Shown here piece by piece: positions 56,713 through 64,000 of a stretch of 64,000 bases of DNA. Under the pieces are notes generated by a model, which saw nothing but the letters and a program-made list of their open reading frames with translations, was not told the origin of the DNA and ran no database searches. Made by a program: the position numbers and the translations under genes. Numbering within the stretch: the stretch's first letter is position 1; each line of letters begins with the position of its first letter. The stretch is from Blastococcus saxobsidens DD2 (GTDB lineage: Bacteria; Actinomycetota; Actinomycetes; Mycobacteriales; Geodermatophilaceae), in the NCBI RefSeq assembly GCF_000284015.1, contig NC_016943.1:2149541-2213540 (forward strand), read 5' to 3'.

Positions 56713-57564
56713 TCAGCCGGGCTTCCGGGCGACCAGGATCAGGGTCCCGGGGACCAGGGCCCCGCGTTCGGGGGACCACTGGCCCCAGTTCTCCGTGCGG
56801 CCCGGGGTCCACTCCGGCTCCAGCAGGTCCTCGAGCACCAGACCGGCGCCCACGACCGCCCGCACCCAGTCGCCGACGGTCCGGTGGTGCTCCACGTAGA
56901 CCGTTCGCCCCGAGTCGTCGGTCTCCACGTAGGGCGTGCGGTCGAAGTAGGAGGAGACGATCCGCAGGTCGTCGGGGTCGGGGGAGTCGGGGAACGGCCA
57001 GCGCATCGGGTGGTTCACCGATGCGACGAACCGCCCGCCGGGCCGCAGCACGCGCGCCACCTCCCGCAGGGCGCCCTCGACGTCGGCCACGAAGGGCAGC
57101 CCGCCGAACGCCGAGCAGGCCAGGTCCATGCTGCCGTCGGCCAGCGGCAGCGCGCCGGCGTCGGCCTGCAGCAAGGGGACCGCGATGCCGGTCGACCGGT
57201 TGAGCTCAGCAGCGCGGGCGAGCATCCCCGCGGAGAGGTCGAGAGCCACGACGTCGGCGCCGGCCGAGCGCAGCCACCGGGAGCACGGGGCCGAGCCGCA
57301 GCCGATCTCGAGCACCCGCCGGCCGGCGACGTCCCTGAGCAGGTGCCCGTCGGCCTCCCGCAGGCCCTCCGGGCACCACAGGAAGTCGGCGTCGCCCAGG
57401 TCCGAACCGTGCTCGGCCAGGTACGCCGGGGCCGCGGCGTCCCACCACAGGCGGTTGGCGCGCACCGATTCGGCGGAGTCGGCGGAGCGGCGGGCGACCC
57501 CGCCCGCGGCCGGATAGCCGTCGCTCGCGAGCGGCAGCGGGGACGACGGCGGGGGCTGGGTCAT
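56713..57564 (-). CDS. Class I SAM-dependent methyltransferase
   Basis: This is a 283-residue methyltransferase. Motif I is RRVLEIGCGSAPCSRWL, followed by ADVVALDLS, QADAGALPLADGSMDLACSA and the post-motif VARVLRPGGRFVASVNHP. The N-terminal part has NRLWWDAAAPAYLAEHG, typical of methyltransferases next to rpsA in actinobacteria. The substrate is unknown. ATG 57564 fits; it converges with the AI-2E gene and diverges from rpsA. Confidence 0.88.
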   Translation of the reverse strand: MTQPPPSSPLPLASDGYPAAGGVARRSADSAESVRANRLWWDAAAPAYLAEHGSDLGDADFLWCPEGLREADGHLLRDVAGRRVLEIGCGSAPCSRWLRSAGADVVALDLSAGMLARAAELNRSTGIAVPLLQADAGALPLADGSMDLACSAFGGLPFVADVEGALREVARVLRPGGRFVASVNHPMRWPFPDSPDPDDLRIVSSYFDRTPYVETDDSGRTVYVEHHRTVGDWVRAVVGAGLVLEDLLEPEWTPGRTENWGQWSPERGALVPGTLILVARKPG

Positions 57565-57640
57565 GGCGCGCCGATGGTGACACGCCGCCGGGGGAAGAGG
57601 ACCGGTCGCACCCAGGTGGACCGCAGCGTCCCGGCGTCCG

Positions 57641-57646
57641 TACCAT
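57641..57646 (+). promoter_or_regulatory. Putative -10 box of rpsA
   Basis: TACCAT at 57641-57646 would give an rpsA transcript with a leader of about 130 nt, in contrast to the many leaderless genes around it. The leader is rich in C/G and shows no clear Shine-Dalgarno sequence before the ATG. Confidence 0.35.
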
Positions 57647-57784
57647 TGAGGAGCGCCAGAGGTCTGTCGTGCTCTTCCCCTCCGGGGGACGCCCGCGTCG
57701 GTTCTCCCCGCTGCACCTCCCCGCGGTCCGACAGCCGCGGGTCGTCCTGTCCCTACGCATAAACCGTCCGGAGCAACCAACCAC

Positions 57785-59272
57785 ATGACCTCCACTCAGG
57801 TCCGTCCTTCCAGCACCCCCCAGGTCGCCATCAACGACATCGGTTCCGCCGAGGACTTCCTCGCCGCCATCGACCTGACGATCAAGTACTTCAACGATGG
57901 CGACATCGTCGAGGGCGTCATCGTCAAGGTGGACCGGGACGAGGTGCTGCTGGACATCGGCTACAAGACCGAGGGCGTCATCCCCTCGCGCGAGCTCTCC
58001 ATCAAGCACGACGTCGACCCGAACGAGGTCGTCAAGGTCGGCGACGAGGTGGAAGCCCTGGTCCTCCAGAAGGAGGACAAGGAAGGGCGGCTGATCCTCT
58101 CCAAGAAGCGCGCACAGTACGAGCGCGCCTGGGGCACGATCGAGGCCAAGAAGGAAGCCGACGAGGTCGTCACCGGCACCGTCATCGAGGTCGTCAAGGG
58201 TGGCCTCATCCTCGACATCGGCCTGCGCGGGTTCCTCCCCGCCTCGCTGGTCGAGATGCGACGCGTCCGCGACCTGCAGCCCTACGTGGGCCGCGAGCTC
58301 GAGGCGAAGATCATCGAGCTCGACAAGAACCGCAACAACGTCGTCCTCTCCCGTCGCCAGTGGCTGGAGCAGACGCAGTCCGAGGTCCGCAGCGAGTTCC
58401 TCAACAAGCTCGCCAAGGGGCAGGTCCGTTCGGGTGTCGTGTCCTCGATCGTCAACTTCGGTGCGTTCGTGGACCTCGGCGGCGTCGACGGCCTGGTGCA
58501 CGTCTCCGAGCTGTCCTGGAAGCACATCGACCACCCGTCCGAGGTCGTCGAGGTGGGCCAGGAGGTCACCGTCGAGGTTCTCGACGTCGACCTGGACCGG
58601 GAGCGGGTCTCCCTGTCGCTGAAGGCGACGCAGGAGGACCCGTGGCGTCAGTTCGCCCGCACGCACCAGATCGGTCAGGTCGTGCCGGGCAAGGTCACCA
58701 AGCTTGTCCCCTTCGGTGCGTTCGTGCGCGTCGACGAGGGCATCGAGGGCCTGGTGCACATCTCCGAGCTGGCCGAGCGCCACGTGGAGATCCCGGAGCA
58801 GGTCGTGCAGGTGGGCGACGAGATCCTGGTCAAGGTCATCGACATCGACCTGGACCGCCGTCGCATCTCGCTCTCGCTCAAGCAGGCCAACGAGGGCGTC
58901 GTCGGCGACGAGGAGCAGTTCGACCCGGCCGCCTACGGCATGGCCGCCTCGTACGACGAGCAGGGCAACTACATCTACCCCGAGGGCTTCGACCCGGAGA
59001 CCGGCGAGTGGCTCGAGGGCTACGACGAGGCCCGCGAGACGTGGGAGCGGCAGTACGCCGAGGCCCAGACCCGCTTCGAGGCGCACCGCAAGCAGATCGC
59101 GGCCGCCAAGGAGGCCGACGCCGAGGCTGCGGCCGGCGGTAGCTACTCCAGCGACGACGTTGCCGGCCCGGACGCCCCGGCGACCGGTGGTGGCGGCGGC
59201 GGCGGCGGCGGCACGCTGGCCAGCGACGAGGCTCTGGCCGCGCTGCGGGCCAAGCTCGCCGGCGGTGAGTGA
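57785..59272 (+). CDS. rpsA: 30S ribosomal protein S1
   Basis: This is a 495-residue protein with four S1 RNA-binding repeats: [60 protein letters not shown] and [20 protein letters not shown]. The C-terminal 110 residues are acidic and end with a run of nine glycines before the final helix ([16 protein letters not shown]). This is the actinobacterial S1 layout. It lies upstream of coaE, as in Mycobacterium. Confidence 0.97.
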   Translation: MTSTQVRPSSTPQVAINDIGSAEDFLAAIDLTIKYFNDGDIVEGVIVKVDRDEVLLDIGYKTEGVIPSRELSIKHDVDPNEVVKVGDEVEALVLQKEDKEGRLILSKKRAQYERAWGTIEAKKEADEVVTGTVIEVVKGGLILDIGLRGFLPASLVEMRRVRDLQPYVGRELEAKIIELDKNRNNVVLSRRQWLEQTQSEVRSEFLNKLAKGQVRSGVVSSIVNFGAFVDLGGVDGLVHVSELSWKHIDHPSEVVEVGQEVTVEVLDVDLDRERVSLSLKATQEDPWRQFARTHQIGQVVPGKVTKLVPFGAFVRVDEGIEGLVHISELAERHVEIPEQVVQVGDEILVKVIDIDLDRRRISLSLKQANEGVVGDEEQFDPAAYGMAASYDEQGNYIYPEGFDPETGEWLEGYDEARETWERQYAEAQTRFEAHRKQIAAAKEADAEAAAGGSYSSDDVAGPDAPATGGGGGGGGGTLASDEALAALRAKLAGGE

Positions 59273-59301
59273 CCAGGTAGCCCGGCGCTGATCCAGCGCT
59301 G

Positions 59302-59347
59302 AACGCCGGAGGCCCAGGACCCGTCAGGGTGCTGGGCCTCTGGCGTT
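59302..59347 (+). terminator. rpsA terminator
   Basis: Arms of 16 bp (one G-U pair) surround an inner GACCC/GGGT stem, and TTTCC follows. The hairpin starts 30 nt after the rpsA stop. Confidence 0.8.
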
Positions 59348-59401
59348 TCCGGGCCGGGGATCTCAGGTGTGCGACCCGGTCACCGACGGACGGACACGAC
59401 C

Positions 59402-59432
59402 AAGGGCCCGTGGACGACGTCCACGGGCCCTT
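59402..59432. terminator. Bidirectional terminator between rpsA and the small minus-strand gene
   Basis: A perfect 14-bp stem (AAGGGCCCGTGGAC and its complement) with a GAC loop is bordered by A/T pairs on both sides, so it could work in both directions. It lies 63 nt past the minus-strand gene stop. Confidence 0.75.
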
Positions 59433-59494
59433 CCGTCAGCGGGGCGGCACCGACCGGCCGCAGGGCGCGACGCCGGCGGTCGGTGCGGCCGGAC

Positions 59495-59755
59495 TCAGAG
59501 GCTGAGGATGATGGCGAACGCCGTGCGGGGGCGGCCGCCGGAACCGGCGAGGAAGCTCCACGTGTGGCGCCCGGTGGTCGGCGTCTGGAACATCCACCGC
59601 AGCAGCGAGCTGCGGTGGGCGATGGCCGGCCGCTGGAACTGCATCCGCTCGCGGACGGCGGGGATGTCGGCGCAGCGCACACCCGTGGCGGCACCGAGCC
59701 GGTGCCGTCCGGCGGCGCGGGACGACGGGGATGCAGCGCTGGTGTGACGGGACAT
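59495..59755 (-). CDS. Small basic hypothetical protein (86 residues)
   Basis: Nearly every codon ends in G or C in this frame and a strong terminator follows, which supports a real gene. The protein is Arg/Ser/His-rich, with MQFQRPAIAHRSSLLRWMFQ and TTGRHTWSFLAGSGGRPRTA in the middle. It has no signal peptide or membrane helix apart from a hydrophobic C-terminus (FAIILSL). AGAGAGG precedes the ATG at 59755. I do not recognise a family. Confidence 0.65.
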   Translation of the reverse strand: MSRHTSAASPSSRAAGRHRLGAATGVRCADIPAVRERMQFQRPAIAHRSSLLRWMFQTPTTGRHTWSFLAGSGGRPRTAFAIILSL

Positions 59756-59888
59756 GTTCTGGGTCTGCCTCTCTGGGCGGGGAAGATCGCCGGTGCAGAC
59801 GTTAACGGTGGGGCCCGTGTGACTACTGCGACGCGCCGTGCCCGTCGCGTCCGCGTTATCGCTCTGTGACCTCAGCCCGGGTGCTCGC

Positions 59889-59894
59889 TACTGT
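59889..59894 (+). promoter_or_regulatory. Putative -10 box of coaE
   Basis: TACTGT lies 6 nt before the GTG at 59901 with no Shine-Dalgarno sequence; probably leaderless. Confidence 0.42.
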
Positions 59895-59900
59895 CCGTAC

Positions 59901-60497
59901 GTGCTGACGATCGGACTGACCGGTGGAATCGGCTCGGGGAAGAGCACCGTGGCGCGGCTGCTCGCCGAGCGTGGGGCCCTCGTGGTGGATGCCGACCGCA
60001 TCGCCCGGGAGGTGCTCGAGCCCGGTACCCCCGGCCTCGCGGCCGTGGCCGCCGAGTTCGGCGGTGGCGTCCTGGCTGCCGACGGCTCCCTCGACCGGGC
60101 GGCTCTCGCCGCGATCGTGTTCGCCGCCGAGGACGCCCGGCGGAGGCTCGACGGGCTGGTGCATCCCCTGGTCCGGCAGCGGTCCGCCGAGACGATCGCC
60201 GGCGCACCCGCGGACGCCGTCGTCGTCAACGACGTCCCGTTGCTGGTCGAGACCGGTCGGGCAGGCTCCTACGACCTCGTGCTCGTCGTCGAGACCGACC
60301 TGGAGACCCGCGTGACGCGGCTGATCGAGCGCGGCCTGCCCGAGCAGGACGCCCGGGCGCGGATCGCCGCCCAGGCGACCGACGAGCAGCGGCGTGCGGT
60401 CGCCGACGTGGTGGTGGACAACAGCGGGACCCCCGAGGCATTGGCCGAGCAGGTCGACCGGTTCTGGCGCGAGCGGGTCGTTCCGGCGCGTGGCTGA
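59901..60497 (+). CDS. coaE: Dephospho-CoA kinase
   Basis: This is a 198-residue kinase for the last step of CoA synthesis. The P-loop is [18 protein letters not shown], followed by [39 protein letters not shown] and the lid region [15 protein letters not shown]. The family often has a C-terminal UPF0157/GrpB fusion in mycobacteria; it is absent here. GTG 59901 gives the usual N-terminus. It overlaps the next small gene by 8 bp. Confidence 0.95.
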   Translation: MLTIGLTGGIGSGKSTVARLLAERGALVVDADRIAREVLEPGTPGLAAVAAEFGGGVLAADGSLDRAALAAIVFAAEDARRRLDGLVHPLVRQRSAETIAGAPADAVVVNDVPLLVETGRAGSYDLVLVVETDLETRVTRLIERGLPEQDARARIAAQATDEQRRAVADVVVDNSGTPEALAEQVDRFWRERVVPARG

Positions 60498-60828
60498 CGC
60501 GGATTCGCTCCTGCACCGGCGCCGGCGCGCGCGGGAGGACGTCTCACGGGCGCGGTTCCAGCTGCGTCTGCAGATCGGGCTCGGGTTGCTCTGGGTGGTG
60601 CTGGCGGTGCTGCGGTGGACCGAGGACGACGGGAGCGACTGGCTGGACTGGGGCTGGACGGTCCTCTCGCTGGCCTACCTCGGCGTCGGCCTCGCCTGCT
60701 GGCGCACCTTCCGGCGGGAACGGGCGCAGCGGCGACGCTGGTCGGGATCGACCTGCGACCGGTCACCGAGGCGACTCTCGATCGGCTGGTGGTGGCGGCT
60801 CGGGACGGGGCCTCGCCCGGCGAGGTGA
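60490..60828 (+). CDS. Small two-helix membrane protein
   Basis: This is a 112-residue protein from GTG 60490, overlapping coaE by 8 bp. A basic amphipathic N-terminus ([20 protein letters not shown]) precedes two hydrophobic segments ([15 protein letters not shown] and [18 protein letters not shown]). The last 30 residues overlap the acetyltransferase frame and look non-native (Arg/Trp/Ser-rich), so the original protein may have ended near RERAQRRR. Confidence 0.6.
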   Translation: MADADSLLHRRRRAREDVSRARFQLRLQIGLGLLWVVLAVLRWTEDDGSDWLDWGWTVLSLAYLGVGLACWRTFRRERAQRRRWSGSTCDRSPRRLSIGWWWRLGTGPRPAR

Positions 60829-61274
60829 CACCGCCGATCACGCCGGGGGAGGAGTGGACGGCCGAGCGGATCGAGTGGCTGCGCACCCTCCACCGCGAGC
60901 GACGTGCAGGGCTGGACGGGCCGGCGCAGGAGGCCACCTGGGCCGTCATCGAATTCGTCGGTGACGGGGGTCGGGACGCCGAGCGGGTGGTCGGCGCGGT
61001 GCGGCTGCGGCGGGCCGGGGAGCCAGGGGTGCTGGAGATGGAATTCTGGCTGGTCCGGGACGCCCGCGGCAGGGGCGTGGGACGGGAAGCGGCACAGCTG
61101 GTGGTCGAGCGGGCACGGGAGGCGGGTGCCGTGGTCGTGCGGGCGGAGGCGACGAGCGCGAACGGCGGGGTGCTGGCCCTGCTGCGGGCGGTCGGCTTCG
61201 GCACGGTGGTCGACGGCGAGCGAATCGTGGCGGAGCGCGATCTCCGCGGCCACGCGACCGGCGATCGGACCTGA
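60738..61274 (+). CDS. GNAT-family N-acetyltransferase
   Basis: This is a protein of about 178 residues. The acetyl-CoA binding loop is VRDARGRGVGREAAQLVV, preceded by the strand LEMEFWLV and followed by VVRAEATSANGGVLALLRAVGF. The substrate is unknown. The start is unclear: family-like sequence begins at [12 protein letters not shown], where the only nearby options are CTG 60738 or the late GTG 60789; an ATG/GTG far upstream reads through shadow sequence. It overlaps the preceding small gene. Confidence 0.8.
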   Translation: MVGIDLRPVTEATLDRLVVAARDGASPGEVTPPITPGEEWTAERIEWLRTLHRERRAGLDGPAQEATWAVIEFVGDGGRDAERVVGAVRLRRAGEPGVLEMEFWLVRDARGRGVGREAAQLVVERAREAGAVVVRAEATSANGGVLALLRAVGFGTVVDGERIVAERDLRGHATGDRT

Positions 61275-61285
61275 GAACGGCAGAA

Positions 61286-61313
61286 CCCCAGGCGCCTGGC
61301 CGGCGTCCTGGGG
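61286..61313. terminator. Hairpin between the acetyltransferase and the tRNA operon
   Basis: An 11-bp stem with one bulged T (CCCCAGGCGCC paired with GGCG-CCTGGGG) lies 11 nt after the acetyltransferase stop and just past the tRNA-Val 3' end on the other strand, so it can serve both. Confidence 0.65.
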
Positions 61314-61321
61314 TGTGCGTG

Positions 61322-61396
61322 TGGTGGGCGATACTGGGATCGAACCAGTGACCTCTTCCGTGTCAGGGAAGCGCGCTACCGCTGCGCCAATCGCCC
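61322..61396 (-). tRNA. tRNA-Val (GAC)
   Basis: Acceptor GGGCGAT/ATCGCCC, anticodon stem CTTCC/GGAAG with loop CTGACAC (GAC), T-arm ACTGG-TTCGATC-CCAGT. CCA is encoded (61322-61324). Last gene of a Gly-Cys-Val tRNA operon. Confidence 0.95.
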
Positions 61397-61450
61397 GTTC
61401 CGGCCTCGCGACCGGACCCTCCTCCGCGCTCGTGCTCCGCGGAGGAGACG

Positions 61451-61521
61451 AGGTGGAGACGGGATTTGAACCCGTGTAGACGGCTTTGCAGGCCGTTGCC
61501 TCGCCTCTCGGCCACTCCACC
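61451..61521 (-). tRNA. tRNA-Cys (GCA)
   Basis: Acceptor GGTGGAG/CTCCACC, anticodon stem ACGGC/GCCGT with loop CTGCAAA (GCA), T-arm ACGGG-TTCAAAT-CCCGT. CCA is not encoded. Middle gene of the operon. Confidence 0.95.
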
Positions 61522-61562
61522 GCACGCGGGCGCCAGTCTCTCGACCGACGCCCGAGGTTCCG

Positions 61563-61634
61563 AGCGGACGACGGGATTCGAACCCGCGACCCTCACCTTG
61601 GCAAGGTGATGCTCTACCACTGAGCCACGTCCGC
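61563..61634 (-). tRNA. tRNA-Gly (GCC)
   Basis: Acceptor GCGGACG/CGTCCGC, anticodon stem TCACC/GGTGA with loop TTGCCAA (GCC), T-arm GCGGG-TTCGAAT-CCCGT. CCA is not encoded. First gene of the tRNA operon. Confidence 0.95.
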
Positions 61635-61646
61635 GTTACGGAAAGA

Positions 61647-61676
61647 ACTCTAGCGGACGTCCGGAGGGGGGTCGAA
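61647..61676 (-). promoter_or_regulatory. tRNA operon promoter
   Basis: On the minus strand, TTCGAC (61671-61676) and TAGAGT (61647-61652) are spaced by 18 nt, about 12 nt upstream of tRNA-Gly. It is one of the few promoters here with a visible -35 element. Confidence 0.55.
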
Positions 61677-61727
61677 GGGGGGTCCCCCGATCGCCGCCCA
61701 CGGCCTGCCGCCTGAGCTCTCCGCAGG

Positions 61728-62189
61728 TCAGCGCCCGGGCGCGTCCGGTCCGCCGTTGGACAGCAGGGCGTCCAGCTCCTGGTCCAGGTGCAGCAGCCCG
61801 GTCTCGGACCCGGTGGGCACCAGGGCCTCGGTGTGCCGCAGGAAGGCGGCGACCGTTCCCCGGGAGAGTTCGAAGAGCGCCTCGCCCGAGGGCGCGCGCA
61901 GGTGCAGGAACAGTACGTCCGCGGTCGCGTGCGCCGGCCAGACGCGCACGTCGCCGTCGCCGGCGGGGTGCTCGAGGCCGGCCTGCAGCAGCTCGCGGCT
62001 CACCAGCCATGCGATGCCCTCGTCGCCGTCTGCCGGGTCCTGCTCGCCCGGGTCGCCGAAGGCGATGCGCACGGCGAACGGATCGGCCGGGTCGTAGCAC
62101 AGCAGTGCCGGTACCTCGGTCCAGGACTGGGGGCCGATCAGCTGAAGAGTGATGGGGGAGATGTGGCCGGGCATCCATCGGCTCGTCAT
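61728..62189 (-). CDS. SsgA-family sporulation/cell-division regulator
   Basis: This is a 153-residue SsgA-like protein. Family landmarks are VPALLCYDPADPFAVRIAFG, the central VSRELLQAGLEHPAGDGDVR, and the C-terminal LFELSRGTVAAFLRHTEALV followed by the acidic end LDQELDALL. SsgA-like proteins control septum placement in morphologically complex actinobacteria. ATG 62189 is used; ATG 62174 (MPGHISPI) is also possible. It is divergent from the sigma-factor gene across a 125-bp region. Confidence 0.9.
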   Translation of the reverse strand: MTSRWMPGHISPITLQLIGPQSWTEVPALLCYDPADPFAVRIAFGDPGEQDPADGDEGIAWLVSRELLQAGLEHPAGDGDVRVWPAHATADVLFLHLRAPSGEALFELSRGTVAAFLRHTEALVPTGSETGLLHLDQELDALLSNGGPDAPGR

Positions 62190-62236
62190 GTCAGGTCAAC
62201 GACCGGCGGCGGGAGAAGTCACGAGTTCGGGCATGT

Positions 62237-62247
62237 GGTGTCACACC
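62237..62247. promoter_or_regulatory. Palindrome in the divergent ssgA-like / sigma region
   Basis: GGTGTCACACC is an 11-bp perfect palindrome, with GCAT/ATGC further out. Its position between two divergent genes suggests an operator, but no binding protein is identified. Confidence 0.3.
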
Positions 62248-62314
62248 CGCATCATGCGCCACAGCGGCCCCATCGAACCGGATGGCTGGTTCCGGACGAA
62301 GGCCCCGTGTGACC

Positions 62315-62962
62315 ATGGGAGCCGTGAGTCGACCGGTTCTCCGGCCGGAGGACGGCGTCGGTGACGTCGAGATCCTCCGGCGCATCCGCGCCGGTGACCG
62401 CGGTGCCGTCGACGAGCTGTACGAGCGCTTCCGGCGGCCCGCCTTCGCGCTGGCCCGCCGAATCCTGGCCGACGACGGCCTGGCCGAGGACGTCCTGCAG
62501 GACGTCTTCCTCGGCGTCTGGCGCGATCCCGGGGCCTACGACGGCGCGCGGGGGAGCTTCGCGTCCTGGCTGCTCGCCGTGGTGCACCACAAGGCGGTCG
62601 ACGCGGTGCGCCGCGAGGAGTCGCAGCGACGGCGCCAGGCCCGCGCCGAGGACCAGGCGGTCCTCGATGCTCCGGTCGCCACCCGGGACGTGGAGGACGA
62701 CGCGTGGTCCCGGGTCGTCGCCGAGCAGGTGCGATCGGCGCTGAGTGTCCTGCCCGGACCGCAGAAGGAGGCCCTGACGCTCGCGTACTACGGCGGCTAC
62801 ACCCAGCGCGAGGTGGCCGCGCTGACCGGTGCGCCGCTCGGCACGGTCAAGACGCGGATGCTGGCGGGGATGCGCCGGCTGAAGTCCGAGCTCGGCGGGC
62901 TGTCCGGCCCGGCGGGTGGGGGAGCGCTGAGCGACGACGCGCCATGGGACGGGACACGATGA
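62315..62962 (+). CDS. ECF sigma factor (SigK-like)
   Basis: This is a 215-residue sigma-70 family protein with regions 2 and 4 only. Region 2 is AVDELYERFRRPAFALARRI, LAEDVLQDVFLGVWRDP and FASWLLAVVHHKAVDAVRR. Region 4 is LSVLPGPQKEALTLAYYGGY, TQREVAALTGAPLGTVKTRM. The start is ATG 62315 or GTG 62324. The following gene overlaps by 4 bp and encodes the anti-sigma factor. Confidence 0.92.
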   Translation: MGAVSRPVLRPEDGVGDVEILRRIRAGDRGAVDELYERFRRPAFALARRILADDGLAEDVLQDVFLGVWRDPGAYDGARGSFASWLLAVVHHKAVDAVRREESQRRRQARAEDQAVLDAPVATRDVEDDAWSRVVAEQVRSALSVLPGPQKEALTLAYYGGYTQREVAALTGAPLGTVKTRMLAGMRRLKSELGGLSGPAGGGALSDDAPWDGTR

Positions 62963-63762
62963 CCGCGGAACACGCGTTCGACGCACTGGCGGTCGGCTGG
63001 GCGCTGCACGCGCTGGAGCCGGACGACGAGGCGGACTTCGCGCGCCACCTGCCCGGGTGCGGGCGATGCCTGCGCACCGTCGCCGAGACCTCCGAGGTGA
63101 TGGCCGCCATGGCGCGGGACCTGCCGGCAGCGGAACCCTCGCCGGAGCTGCGTGCCCGCCTCCGCGCCGCCGTGGACGAGACCGAGCAGGTGTCGCCGGT
63201 GGCCGCTGCAGCTCCCGCCGGACCGCGACGGAGCGCGACGGAGCAGGCAGGACCACGGCCGGTGCCACGCCGTGCTCCCTGGCGGCCCGGTGTGCGGCCC
63301 CGCGCGCTGGTGGCAGCCGCGACCGCCGCGGTCGTGGGGCTGGGGGTGTGGGTGGCGGTCCTCGTCGAGGCGCGCGACGACCTGCGTTCGACCGTGGCGG
63401 CCCAGGAGGACGTCGTGGCGGAGCTGACCCGGCCGGGGCGGGCGACCATCACGCCACTCACGTCCGGGGATCGCCAGGTGGCCACGGTGGTGTCCCGCGA
63501 CGACGCGCTGCAGGTGGTCACCGACGGGCTCGAGCCGAACGACACGGCGTCGACGACGTACGTGGTGTGGGGGCTCGGCGAGGGTGATCCGGTGGCTCTC
63601 GGCACGTTCGACGTCATGCGGTCACAGATCGAGGTTCGGGCCGTAGGCTCCAGAAGGACCGGCGTCGACGCCTTCCCCGGCTACGGGATCAGCATCGAGC
63701 CCGGTCGGCAGGCTCCGTCGTCCCCGACGGAGGTCGTGGCGATGGGGGAGGTGGCCAGCTGA
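62959..63762 (+). CDS. RskA-like anti-sigma factor
   Basis: This is a 267-residue membrane anti-sigma factor. The N-terminal domain contains HALEPDDEADFARHLPGCGRC, a zinc-type HxxxCxxC motif that binds the sigma factor. A single transmembrane helix is at residues about 116-135 (LVAAATAAVVGLGVWVAVLV). The extracytoplasmic part resembles the RskA domain (TYVVWGLGEGDPVALGTF, YGISIEPGRQAPSSPTEVVA). It is coupled to the sigma gene (ATGA). Release probably requires regulated proteolysis. Confidence 0.9.
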   Translation: MTAEHAFDALAVGWALHALEPDDEADFARHLPGCGRCLRTVAETSEVMAAMARDLPAAEPSPELRARLRAAVDETEQVSPVAAAAPAGPRRSATEQAGPRPVPRRAPWRPGVRPRALVAAATAAVVGLGVWVAVLVEARDDLRSTVAAQEDVVAELTRPGRATITPLTSGDRQVATVVSRDDALQVVTDGLEPNDTASTTYVVWGLGEGDPVALGTFDVMRSQIEVRAVGSRRTGVDAFPGYGISIEPGRQAPSSPTEVVAMGEVAS

Positions 63763-64000
63763 GCGGCTCGGAGACCGCGACGCCGTCGGTCGCACATGCC
63801 CAGCCGGAGACCGCCGACGAGCGGCGCGCCCGCTATGACTCCGACGAGGTCCACAGCCTCCGCGAGCGGGTGGCCGCGGCGCGTTGGCGGCGGCGCCTGG
63901 CCACCCGCCGGAGCCTGAACCACGGCTACCGCGTCGGCGTCGGGATCGTCGGTGCCCTGATCGTCGCGGCGGGTCTCGCCACCATCCCGCTGCCGGGCCC
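63759..64000 (+). CDS. TIGR02611-family membrane protein, N-terminal part (cut by window edge)
   Basis: The frame encodes an acidic N-terminus, then the basic RERVAAARWRRRLATRRSLN and a hydrophobic segment GYRVGVGIVGALIVAAGLAT ending IPLPGP, the TIGR02611 (PGPGW) signature. The start is uncertain: no ATG or GTG fits well, and a CTG at 63759 overlapping the anti-sigma stop is the nearest candidate. The 3' end is outside the window. Confidence 0.6.
   Translation, partial: MSGSETATPSVAHAQPETADERRARYDSDEVHSLRERVAAARWRRRLATRRSLNHGYRVGVGIVGALIVAAGLATIPLPG

Overview
This window is ordinary, densely coded chromosome of a high-GC actinobacterium. The gene order matches the dnaE1, his, trp, lgt, pykA, tesB, pdtaR, polA, rpsA, coaE block known from Mycobacterium. 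An SsgA-type protein, a DUF222-HNH gene, very high third-position GC, many apparently leaderless promoters and many GTGA/ATGA-coupled genes suggest a Geodermatophilaceae-like organism (Blastococcus, Geodermatophilus or Modestobacter type). The lineage is inference. I see no prophage, insertion sequence, CRISPR array or rRNA.

Layout. Positions 1-2071 hold the 3' part of dnaE and a DUF2567 membrane protein. Positions 2266-8369 hold a four-gene block: acyl-CoA ligase, DUF3556 membrane protein, phytoene-desaturase-like oxidoreductase and a PucR-type regulator. Positions 9364-17188 hold hisD-hisC-hisB-(small membrane protein)-hisH, three genes on the minus strand, then priA-ridA-hisF. Positions 17440-25648 are an accessory insert between hisF and hisI: a TIGR03085 protein, a heterodimeric ABC exporter, an AbiEi-like gene bracketed by 70-bp inverted repeats, a flavin dehydrogenase and a membrane protein. 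Positions 25675-33996 carry hisI-trpE-(Trp membrane protein)-trpC-(DUF222-HNH gene)-trpB-trpA-lgt. There is no trpF in the window, and the hisA homologue is of the PriA type, expected to serve both pathways.

Positions 34347-43007 carry gltBD, pyk and tesB, followed on the minus strand by an aromatic-amino-acid-type decarboxylase, a methyltransferase and a tRNA with anticodon CAA. Positions 45458-52224 carry an ANTAR response regulator and a branched-chain amino-acid type ABC transporter: one substrate-binding lipoprotein on the plus strand facing livHMGF on the minus strand, separated by strong terminators. The binding protein is the most striking object here, because its segments are in circularly permuted order. 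Its LivH partner also carries an extra secreted beta-sandwich domain. Positions 52355-64000 hold a thioesterase, polA, an AI-2E family permease, a methyltransferase, rpsA, coaE, an acetyltransferase, a tRNA-Gly/Cys/Val operon, an SsgA-like gene, a SigK/RskA-like sigma and anti-sigma pair, and the start of a TIGR02611 gene.

Most genes form central amino-acid biosynthesis (His, Trp, Glu) plus replication and translation housekeeping. Accessory material is limited to the 17-25 kb insert and the DUF222 gene. Two dispersed repeat families lie just after stop codons: a 70-bp near-palindrome and a roughly 34-bp hairpin unit.
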